Source of the DNA: Armatimonas rosea
GTDB lineage: Bacteria; Armatimonadota; Armatimonadia; Armatimonadales; Armatimonadaceae
DNA: 64,000 nt
Assembly: GCF_014202505.1 (NCBI RefSeq)
Contig: NZ_JACHGW010000002.1
Location: 930,001-994,000 of the forward strand
Direction of reading: 5' to 3'
How positions within the stretch are numbered: position 1 is the first letter of the stretch; the number at the start of each line of letters is the position of its first letter. The notes below the pieces were generated by a model. It did no database searches, was not told the DNA's origin, and saw nothing but the letters and a program-made list of their open reading frames with translations. The position numbers were made by a program, and so were the translations under genes. Positions 57,726 to 64,000 of the stretch are shown here, in pieces.

Positions 57726-58171
57726 GGAGGCAGGCACTCCAGCACAAGCAGTCCCTTGTGAGTTATTCCACACCTTTGCCAGCCCGCACTCAGAAAACAG
57801 TAGCCTGGGTTCGGACTGGCGATTTTGGTTGGATTGACGTAGGTGTAGAAACGCTCGCCCGGCCAGCGTTGCCAGGCCCACTGCATCGCCTCGCCGATTA
57901 AATCGCTGGAGCGTGTCGTCCCCTCGTTGCGAAACACTGCCGCGTTTACTCCCCAGGGGCTTCGTAAACCCCAGGCATGCCGCCGATCCTGGCTGATGTG
58001 GTGCCGCCAAACAAAGAGAGCATCCTGGTTCTGTGTAATCAGAACCATCTTCTCCCCCGGCCCGACAAAGAGTTGTGCCTTTTTGGGCCGACGTGGTGAG
58101 CAGGAGTAGTGGCGCTGGTAGAGTGCGAGGGCTGTGGGATTGCCATCGCGGGTGAGAATCCAGTAGGAAAT
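57677..58171 (-). pseudogene. Mobile-element gene with an ATT in place of a start codon
   Basis: A clear coding stretch: SYWILTRDGNPTALALYQRHYS, LFVGPGEKMVLIT, DALFVWRHHI, GVNAAVFRNEGTTRSSDLIGEA, WPGERFYTYVNP and PNPGYCFLSAGWQRCGIT. These are motifs of a family common in phage and mobile islands, of unknown function. No ATG, GTG or TTG lies between the upstream in-frame TAA (58181) and these residues except at an internal ATG (58048) that would drop 41 conserved residues. An ATT at 58171 sits where the start should be: either a rare start or a recent ATG-to-ATT change. The 3' end overlaps the recombinase by ~49 bases. Confidence 0.6.
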
Positions 58172-58301
58172 GGGAAGTGGTTAGGGCTTACCCCGTCACC
58201 ATAGCCCTACGTCTCCAAGGCTGCAAAAAGCGTCCCGCTGTAGAGACTGCCAACTCCAATCAAGCCTTCCGCTTGATGAAGACGAGGCGGAGTCTTCTAG
58301 C

Positions 58302-58694
58302 ATGGATCGGTTGCTTTTTACCCCACGCACTCTGAGTGGTGAGCGCCTCCAACTCCATGTTTCGCCCCAAGATAGCCGAAAGTCTCGGCGGGGCAAGCAC
58401 TGGAAGGCGCTCGTCACTGATCTAGATAGTGGGCTGGCCTACCTGTGTCGCGGAGCGTCCTGTGGACTGCCCCGCTGCTTCTGTGATGCTCTGGTGGTTG
58501 AGATCTATCCCAGCTTGAGCGACGTTCCCGAGGACTTACAACAACGCCTTGCTCGCTCCGAGTATCGCTACCGTGCAAGCGGCCATGGCTTGCACGATAG
58601 GTTCACGCGTGGCGAGACACTGACCCAGCGGGAGAGGCTCCGCCTGGAGCGATGGTATCAAGAGCGTGACGCTGCCCAAGCTGTCGTGATGTGA
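58302..58694 (+). CDS. Small mobile-element protein of unknown function
   Basis: 130 residues. MDRLLFTPRTLSGERLQLHVSPQDSRKSRRGKHWKALVTDLDSGLAYLCRGASCGLPRCFCDALVVEIYP, with three Cys that might bind metal, then a charged helical C-terminus (LRLERWYQERDAAQAVVM). No recognised domain. The LVTDLDSGLAYLCRGASCG stretch resembles unannotated phage-like proteins. Divergent from the gene at 57677-58171, with ~130 bases between and nothing definite there. Confidence 0.55.
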   Translation: MDRLLFTPRTLSGERLQLHVSPQDSRKSRRGKHWKALVTDLDSGLAYLCRGASCGLPRCFCDALVVEIYPSLSDVPEDLQQRLARSEYRYRASGHGLHDRFTRGETLTQRERLRLERWYQERDAAQAVVM

Positions 58695-58809
58695 AAGTTC
58701 CTCTAGTGATGCCGACGACGCTCGGGCAACAGGAGCTTGCTTCTCCAGGAACCCTCCCGAAACGCTTTCAGCTTGCCCGAGCGGATGTACGGCAGAACTT
58801 TCTCAAGGT

Positions 58810-59028
58810 CTACCTGTCGTTTTCCATTTCTACTCGGAGAAGACGACGAACCATACCCGAGAGACCTTCAGGCTGACGCTTGGCCCATTCAACCAGCTCA
58901 GGCTCCATCAGGATGCTGGTAAGTTGCATCTTGAGTCCTGGTGGTCGGCCTGGACCTGACCTTTTCAAGGGAGCTTGGGCCACCGGGTTTCTGGTGGATA
59001 TGTCCTCTGGGATTGGCAGTAAACTCAT
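58810..59028 (-). CDS. Small ribbon-helix-helix-like protein
   Basis: 72 residues. A basic N-terminus (VAQAPLKRSGPGRPPGLKMQ) leads into LTSILMEPELVEWAKRQPEGLSGMVRRLLRVEMEND, which has the strand-helix-helix layout of antitoxin or plasmid-copy RHH regulators. It probably binds DNA. No toxin gene is next to it; the adjacent DUF2075 gene is divergent across the AT-rich spacer, which could be its target region. Confidence 0.55.
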   Translation of the reverse strand: MSLLPIPEDISTRNPVAQAPLKRSGPGRPPGLKMQLTSILMEPELVEWAKRQPEGLSGMVRRLLRVEMENDR

Positions 59029-59199
59029 TAGCCAAAAATAACACGAACCAGATATTTATCAACCCTTGATTAAAAACAATTAATTATATATATAATTAAT
59101 TACTGATTGAATTCAGTCTTAGTAAATAATCAGAACAAACAGCATGAAGAATTAACCATAAGACATTCTCAATAAATCTTTTATATTAACAATTTATCC
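59029..59199. promoter_or_regulatory. AT-rich intergenic region with a perfect 24-base palindrome
   Basis: ~170 bases of very low GC in a GC-rich genome. A perfect palindrome at 59078-59101 (arms AATTAATTATAT) sits midway between divergent genes, and several AT runs could act as -10 boxes (TATATT near 59176). It looks like a foreign promoter or a bound regulatory site. Confidence 0.6.
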
Positions 59200-60444
59200 A
59201 TGAATGCATTGATAACGAATGATTTAAATGGCCTTACGGATAGACTTGAACCTATGCTCCAAGGTAAACAGGAGTTTATTCTGACCAATGAGCAGAAAGC
59301 AGTGTTTGACAAAGCAACAGCACTCGCAACAAAGTCGCAAAAAGGCTCCAAGAATGTCCTGATTGTTCAGGGTGGCCCTGGAACAGGCAAGTCCGTGGTT
59401 GCCATCAACTTACTGGCGGTTCTGACCAAGCAAAACCTTACGACTCAGTATGTTTCAAAGAACGCGGCACCACGAGCGGTCTACCAAAGTAAGCTCGCTG
59501 GAAAATTCACAAAGCACCACATCGCAGAGCTTTTCAAGGGATCAGGAGCCTACACACAGACATCCGAGAATGCCTTCGATGCACTCATTGTAGATGAAGC
59601 ACATCGGCTCAACGAGAAGTCTGGTTTGTACCAGAACCAGGGCGAAAACCAGATTCTGGAGATCATCCGCTCTGCACGCTTGAGCCTCTTCTTCATAGAC
59701 GAAGACCAGCGCGTTACCCTCAAAGACATCGGGGAAGTCCAGCAGATTCGGCACTGGGCCGAGTCCCAAGGAGCGACGGTTCACGAAATGGCGCTCACCT
59801 CACAACTTCGCTGCAATGGGTCTGACGAGTACCTTGGCTGGCTTGACAACGCACTCCAGATGAAGCCAGCCGCTCGGGGTAGCATTGAGAAAATCGGCTA
59901 CGACTTTCGGGTTGTGGATTCACCCACCGAGCTACGCGACCTGATCTTTGAAAAAAACAAGCTGGCGGGAAGGGCGCGACTGGTTGCCGGATACTGCTGG
60001 GACTGGAAAAGCAAGAACTACCCCACGGGAAAGGTGATGGACATCGTCCTTGAGGAACACGACTTCGCTATGCGCTGGAACCTGGCCTCCGATGGGAGCC
60101 TCTGGCTCATCAAGCCAAAGTCGGTGACCGAGGTCGGGTGCATCCACACTTGCCAGGGGTTGGAGCTGGATTATGTGGGAGTGATTATCGGCCCTGACCT
60201 GATCGTCCGTGACGGTGTGGTCATCACCGATGCCACCAAACGCTCTAGTCAGGATCGCTCGGTACAGGGCTACAAAACCCTTCGTCAGGAATCCGCAGAG
60301 CAGGCTGAAAAGCAAGTGGAGTCCATTGTGAAAAACACGTACCGCACCTTGATGACTCGGGGGCAAAAAGGGTGCTACGTCTTTTGCACCGATAAAGAGA
60401 CCCAGGAGTATTTCTCGAAACAGGTGGTGGGCTTGGCGAGCTAG
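59200..60444 (+). CDS. DUF2075-type ATPase lacking the usual N-terminal domain
   Basis: 414 residues. Walker A is VQGGPGTGKSVVAIN (~56-70), Walker B LIVDEAH (~129-135), followed by the helicase-like motifs FFIDEDQRVTLKDIG, LTSQLRCNGSDEYLGWL and the C-terminal GCIHTCQGLELDYVGVIIG. This is the DUF2075/COG3410 superfamily-1-like ATPase. Typical members are 600 or more residues with ~200 extra at the N-terminus (nuclease-like); here the protein begins at the residue just before the ATPase core, so that part is missing. Starts in an AT-rich spacer without a ribosome site. Such genes are often near defence or mobile loci. GC is lower than chromosome average. Confidence 0.85.
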   Translation: MNALITNDLNGLTDRLEPMLQGKQEFILTNEQKAVFDKATALATKSQKGSKNVLIVQGGPGTGKSVVAINLLAVLTKQNLTTQYVSKNAAPRAVYQSKLAGKFTKHHIAELFKGSGAYTQTSENAFDALIVDEAHRLNEKSGLYQNQGENQILEIIRSARLSLFFIDEDQRVTLKDIGEVQQIRHWAESQGATVHEMALTSQLRCNGSDEYLGWLDNALQMKPAARGSIEKIGYDFRVVDSPTELRDLIFEKNKLAGRARLVAGYCWDWKSKNYPTGKVMDIVLEEHDFAMRWNLASDGSLWLIKPKSVTEVGCIHTCQGLELDYVGVIIGPDLIVRDGVVITDATKRSSQDRSVQGYKTLRQESAEQAEKQVESIVKNTYRTLMTRGQKGCYVFCTDKETQEYFSKQVVGLAS

Positions 60445-60479
60445 CAACGAGTTTCTGAACCCGTAGCGAAAACCAAAAG

Positions 60480-60513
60480 CCGCTCCCAGATCATCAAAGT
60501 CTGGGAGCGGTTT
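60480..60513. terminator. Bidirectional hairpin between convergent genes
   Basis: Stem CCGCTCCCAGA/TCTGGGAGCGG, nine-base loop, AAAAG before and TTTCT after. Suited to end both the DUF2075 and the opposing transcript. Confidence 0.75.
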
Positions 60514-60530
60514 CTCTATCCTGATCAAAT

Positions 60531-61433
60531 CTACCTGGCCTGTTTGACTCTACTTTCTAGGCGATGATGCTCTGATTTTGCTCGATGATGCTCGGAGAAG
60601 AGAAGTCTGTCTATTCGCTTCTCCAGGAACCTGCGTATCGGGTCGAAGCTAAAGGCTAGAACTAGCACTCCAAAACGTGTCACTCCGCCCGATTCCAGAC
60701 TGGCGAACTTCTCAGTTGCCAGGAGTACCAAGGCGCTGTAGACCGCCAGTATCAACGAGAGCGCCATTCCCGCTCCCAACGTTCGACTCAAGAAGATGCG
60801 GATGTCGAAGAGCTGATGGCGCACCACCGCGTAGGCCACACAGAGCAGGAGCACCAGTGTGGAGAGCGGGCCGATGTCTATCCAGCGGAAGTCATGGTTG
60901 ATGTAGGGAATCAGGACATTGGAGATGAGAGAGATACTCCCCGTCCCCAGAATCCCGACTCCGAGCAACAGAAGTTGATCCGAGACGTGGGGTGGGAGTC
61001 CTCGCCTGCCCCGCTCTCGAAAGGCAAGGATGATGGCACCCCCCAGACAAACCAGCAGGTGCAAGACGTAGAAGGAAAACACCGGACCGTAGATCGTCTG
61101 GTGGCTCTCACCAGGTGTCATGCTCAGAACTTCGGCGGCATCTACCCACGGTGTGAAGGCACTCACCAAAGCCATTGCCGCCGTGATCCAGCCCAGTTGC
61201 CGCTCTTGGATTCTCGCAGGCAGATGCGCCACATCCCGTACCAGGCGATAGACCCCATAGACTGCCAGGCTCGCCATCGCAAAGTTCAGCCGCCCGACAG
61301 TCAGAACATTAGCCTCGGTGCTGTAGTGCTGAAAGTAGTAGAGGGTCAGTGTCCAGCCCAAGAGCGCCAGGGCAGAACGGCCAGTACCGCCGCGTGAACC
61401 GAATCGGAACCAAGGATGGGCAGTTCCGGCCAA
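60531..61433 (-). pseudogene. Remnant of a seven-helix membrane sensor kinase
   Basis: 300 residues, at least six membrane helices, starting LALLGWTLTLYYFQHYST...VGRLNFAMASLAVYGVYRLVRD, as in the N-terminal membrane half of histidine kinases of cyanobacterial/firmicute type, ending FDPIRRFLEKRIDRLLFSEHHRAK, after which the kinase HisKA and ATPase domains should follow but do not. The first ~25 residues (HPWFRFGSRGGTGRSA) do not look native and overlap the acetyltransferase fragment in another frame. Both ends are therefore truncated. Treated as a broken gene; a stand-alone sensor protein remains possible. Confidence 0.65.
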
Positions 61434-61645
61434 ACAAGATGCGTGGGAACCTCACCTGCCTCATCAGGAGTGACTAGTTGAAGCCCTCCTATGAGCAAGT
61501 CTTTCTCCCAGCAACCAAAGAACCCTGAGCGATTCAGATGCGCCCGGAGCTGGTCGCCTGGCTGCCAGCCTTCCTCCTCCGCGATCTGCTCAAAGAGCTG
61601 AAGAACCGTGTTCTGCTCTGCAATCCCAACCTTGTAGCTTCCCAT
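61346..61645 (-). pseudogene. N-terminal fragment of a GNAT-like acetyltransferase
   Basis: 99 residues: LFEQIAEEEGWQPGDQLRAHLNRSGFF, LLIGGLQLVTPDEAGEVPTHLVWPELPI and VHAAVLAVLP, which match the start of a family of ~200-residue acetyltransferases, where the last motif should be followed by the acetyl-CoA loop. Instead the reading frame ends WRSWAGH after a few foreign residues, inside the sensor-kinase remnant. The junction near 61370 looks like a deletion that fused two genes out of frame. Confidence 0.65.
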
Positions 61646-61678
61646 ATCGTGGTCTTTCCTGGCTATTATATCTGCCTT

Positions 61679-61699
61679 TTGGCAAATCTATTTGCCCAA
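61679..61699. promoter_or_regulatory. Palindrome upstream of the first HTH gene
   Basis: TTGGCAAAT-CT-ATTTGCCCAA, an inverted repeat with one extra base, 34 bases before the ATG at 61733. Likely operator for the adjacent XRE-type regulator or its paralogue. Confidence 0.55.
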
Positions 61700-61732
61700 T
61701 TATGTACTGTATCTACCCCAGAATTGGGAACC

Positions 61733-62023
61733 ATGCCACGAGGTGATACCCGTCTTAGGACTGAGAGCGGCCAACTCAACCAGATCGCAGAGCGACTACG
61801 TGCCCGTCGCCGTGTACTGAAACTAACCCAGGAGCAGCTCTGTGGGCGGCTCGCTGATGTGACGAGCTCGCGCTGGATCGCAGCTCGTAAGGAAATCGTG
61901 CATCTAGAGGCTGGCACCCGAATTGTCTCTGACCTGGAGCTACTTGCTCTCGCCCAGGCGCTCGATTGCCCCCCAAACTGGCTGCTCACTGGCGAGGAAG
62001 CCACTCCGAAAACTTCAGCTTGA
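61733..62023 (+). CDS. XRE-family HTH regulator (first paralogue)
   Basis: 96 residues from the ATG at 61733 (MPRGDTRLRTESGQLNQI). The HTH spans ~20-75: LRARRRVLKLTQEQLCGRLADVTSSRWIAARKEIVHLEAGTRIVSDLELLALAQAL. DCPPNWLL then a short tail follows. The upstream frame to 61538 overlaps the opposite acetyltransferase fragment and is rejected. About half the residues match the next HTH gene, including MPRG..RLRTE and RIVSD.ELLALA.AL, so the two are tandem duplicates. Confidence 0.82.
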   Translation: MPRGDTRLRTESGQLNQIAERLRARRRVLKLTQEQLCGRLADVTSSRWIAARKEIVHLEAGTRIVSDLELLALAQALDCPPNWLLTGEEATPKTSA

Positions 62024-62080
62024 AGTCGTGTCTCTTCCCATGTTCCTTCTCTTATCATCGCGATATTGTACATGATGATT

Positions 62081-62094
62081 AGACCAAGTGGTCT
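62081..62094. promoter_or_regulatory. Palindrome upstream of the second HTH gene
   Basis: AGACCA-AG-TGGTCT, a perfect 6+2+6 inverted repeat 33 bases before the ATG at 62128. Sequence differs from the palindrome at 61679, implying different regulators. Confidence 0.55.
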
Positions 62095-62127
62095 ACTTTG
62101 TTGGCAAGGTGGCTCGGATAATGAGCC

Positions 62128-62418
62128 ATGCCGAGAGGGGCCCCCCGTCTTCGTACCGAGCAAGATCAACAAAACCTGGTTGGTCCAACTGTCAAAGCCA
62201 CCCGAAAGCAGCTTGCCCTGACTCAGGATGCGCTCTGTGCTCGCCTGGCAACGGCCACCTCAGGGCGCTGGAGCCCGACGATCTTCGACATCTACCGAAT
62301 CGAGAGCCAGCGGCGCATCGTCTCCGACATGGAACTACTCGCTCTTGCGATAGCTCTGGAGTGTGACCTCTACGACCTGCTGGGTACGACCAAGGAAGCG
62401 ACCACTCTCCCAGGTTAA
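62128..62418 (+). CDS. XRE-family HTH regulator (second paralogue)
   Basis: 96 residues. MPRGAPRLRTEQDQQNLVG, HTH at ~22-75: VKATRKQLALTQDALCARLATATSGRWSPTIFDIYRIESQRRIVSDMELLALAIALECDLYDLLG. Same layout and length as the gene before it. Its stop overlaps the convergent serine recombinase stop by four bases. Such regulators commonly control excision or a defence cargo in an element; the target is not known. Confidence 0.82.
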   Translation: MPRGAPRLRTEQDQQNLVGPTVKATRKQLALTQDALCARLATATSGRWSPTIFDIYRIESQRRIVSDMELLALAIALECDLYDLLGTTKEATTLPG

Positions 62419-64000
62419 GACTGACTTGATTGTGCCGCGACCAACAGATAAGCTACTCGGGACAATTGAGACTCTTGTTTCAAAAGTTTGATTAACGGCT
62501 CGTTAGGACTACCAAAAGCGACTTCCGAGATTTCGGGGGTCGTTTTTCCTTTACCAGAGCTACTTTCCACCAGTTTGAACGACTCATTTTCGTCCTCTCT
62601 TAGAAAGAAGGGGGCAAGCTCTGGAAGTGGCTCTAGGAGCAGCTTTTTGCCGGTTTGATTCTCGTCCTCTCTCACGAGGATCATGCTCTGCGCAAAGCGG
62701 CTCAGGATGCTTTGTTTGATTGTTGGTCCTCCCTCCTCGAAGCGCTGGCGGGCACGTGCTGCGAAACTGATAGTGTCATCCAGTTCTTTCAGTACCGCAC
62801 CAATTGGCTTTCCTTGCCCCTGAACCTTCGCGTTTAACTTCACCAGCTCTGCTTGAAGCGACTCTTTCTTTTGCGAGTACTCCTTGGTCGTGATGCCCCC
62901 CTCCAAGTGCAGATCCAGTAATCTCTCCAGACCTTTCTGTTTGCGCTCTATTTCTTGCTCAAAGCGCAGACGAGCGTCGGCCTGATCGCTGAGATGTTGC
63001 GGAGCCAGCTCCCGAATCATCTGCTTGAGCATCGCTTCCATGCCCTCAGGCAACTCCGCCCTGGCAAGGAAGGCGAGAACCTGGTCTTCCAGTGCCTCCT
63101 CCCGAACCCCGGTTCGGTCACAGGTTTTGTGGGCATTGGTGCAGTGGTAGTAAACATGCCCCTTGGCGCGGCTGGCAGTGACCATCGAGCCGCAGCGTCC
63201 ACAACGAATCATCCCCCTCAGGACAAACTCGTGCTTGCGGCGGCGAGAAACTCGGCCCCGTCCGAAGATCGCTTGCACCTTGTCGAACTCATCTTCAGAG
63301 ATCATGGGAGTGTGAATTCCTGGGTAGGTCGTGTCCTTGAAACGGCACTGCCCCATGTAGAAGGGATTCCCAAGCACTTCATAAAAGCGTTTGGCGGAAA
63401 TGGGCCTTGCTGGATGCTTCTTGTAGGGGCGGCAGCGGTAACCCCATGTATCGTTGAGGGTATCAAGTACCTTTACCGGGGGCACTCCCAGCAGAATGAG
63501 ATCGAAGGCTTTTCGCAGAAGGGGAAAGCGCTCGAGGTCTTCAATGACGCTTTTGCGCCCCGTGACGGGGTCACGGTAGTTCAGATACCCCTCAGGGGCA
63601 CGGGAGAGCCACTGCCCTTCGGCGCGGCGGGTGATGAACTTCTCGGTGACTTCGTGCGAGAGCTTGTCCACGTAGTATTTTGCCTGGGAGAAGATCATGG
63701 AGAGCATAAACTTACCCTCAGGCGAGTTCTCAAAGTTGTAGCCGGAGCCAAAGCATATATCCGCAAGCTTCTTCCTATCCAGTAGATCAAGCACTCGCCC
63801 ACCATCCACAGCGTTGCGAGCGAGTCGGTCGGGATGCCAGGTAAGGATTCCCTCCGCTTCCCCCGCCTCAATGCGCCGTACCATCTCCATGAACTTCGGG
63901 CGATTGTCAGCGAGCTTGGCAGAGCGGGACTCCTCAATCGTCTCAACTATCTGTATGCCACGCTCAGTAGCTAGCTTTCGGCAGATACTGATCTGATCGT
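62415..64000 (-). CDS. Large serine recombinase, partial at right edge
   Basis: 528 residues are visible; the N-terminus with the catalytic Ser lies beyond 64000. The frame is open from the edge: SICRKLATERGIQIVE, ESRSAKLADNRPKFMEMV and EGILTWHPDRLARN belong to the resolvase catalytic domain. Then a recombinase domain (GYLNYRDPVTGR, LGNPFYMGQCRFKDTTYPG), a zinc ribbon (RCGRCGSMVTASRAKGHVYYHC...TCDR) and a long coiled coil (~300-400). It has the features of phage-type large serine integrases. Its opposite orientation to the tyrosine recombinase suggests two nested or adjacent elements. Confidence 0.93.
   Translation of the reverse strand, partial: DQISICRKLATERGIQIVETIEESRSAKLADNRPKFMEMVRRIEAGEAEGILTWHPDRLARNAVDGGRVLDLLDRKKLADICFGSGYNFENSPEGKFMLSMIFSQAKYYVDKLSHEVTEKFITRRAEGQWLSRAPEGYLNYRDPVTGRKSVIEDLERFPLLRKAFDLILLGVPPVKVLDTLNDTWGYRCRPYKKHPARPISAKRFYEVLGNPFYMGQCRFKDTTYPGIHTPMISEDEFDKVQAIFGRGRVSRRRKHEFVLRGMIRCGRCGSMVTASRAKGHVYYHCTNAHKTCDRTGVREEALEDQVLAFLARAELPEGMEAMLKQMIRELAPQHLSDQADARLRFEQEIERKQKGLERLLDLHLEGGITTKEYSQKKESLQAELVKLNAKVQGQGKPIGAVLKELDDTISFAARARQRFEEGGPTIKQSILSRFAQSMILVREDENQTGKKLLLEPLPELAPFFLREDENESFKLVESSSGKGKTTPEISEVAFGSPNEPLIKLLKQESQLSRVAYLLVAAQSSQS

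Noticed and set aside
57516-58010. A 164-residue minus-strand frame partly overlapping the ATT-start gene
   Set aside because: A different frame with no motif; the conserved residues are all in the 57677-58171 frame.
56588-64000. A second copy of the tRNA-Lys 3' end marking the element's far end
   Set aside because: I looked for the T-arm sequence to the right edge and saw no match; if present it lies outside the window.

Overview
The window is a GC-rich bacterial chromosome segment. Gene content suggests Armatimonadota or a related lineage: sugar-phosphate-isomerase-like TIM barrels, a GH127-type arabinofuranosidase, a GH140/DUF4038 hydrolase, a Gfo/Idh/MocA oxidoreductase, tandem DUF4139 proteins and many leaderless promoters. 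The phylum is an inference from style; no rRNA or other marker is present to settle it.

Region 1 (1-10100, minus strand) is a complete heme operon transcribed hemA-hemC-hemD-hemB-hemE-hemY-hemL-hemQ-hemH, with several 4-base ATGA stop/start overlaps. It carries HemQ and an oxygen-type HemY, so it encodes the coproporphyrin-dependent route. HemQ has a C-terminal Rieske [2Fe-2S] domain. Just beyond the hemA promoter lie a GDPD and a truncated-hemoglobin/ankyrin fusion.

Region 2 (10200-56300) is ordinary chromosome: small operons for carbohydrate handling, regulation (MarR with a clear operator, an ECF sigma factor with a membrane partner, a SpoIIE-type phosphatase), GNAT acetyltransferases, DNA repair, secreted and membrane proteins of unknown role, a LuxE-like/ALDH pair that may form a carboxylate reductase, and metK behind a SAM-I riboswitch.

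Region 3 (56500-64000) looks like an integrated element. A tRNA-Lys gene is followed by a tyrosine recombinase, two small element-type genes (one without a normal start codon), an AT-rich spacer, a DUF2075 ATPase lacking its usual N-terminal part, broken sensor-kinase and acetyltransferase genes, two paralogous HTH regulators and a large serine recombinase that runs off the right edge.

Two features cross the whole window. First, about 19 genes have a -10 box 5-9 bases upstream of the start codon, usually with GG in front, implying leaderless mRNAs. Second, many intergenic gaps hold large palindromic elements built from short hairpins. Loops recur between copies (GTTGGAG/CTCCAAC, CTCGT/ACGAG, TTGAAA/TTTCAA) while stems change with compensating substitutions. 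One copy is flanked by a 21-base direct repeat, as if it had moved. This hairpin system is the best candidate here for something undescribed.
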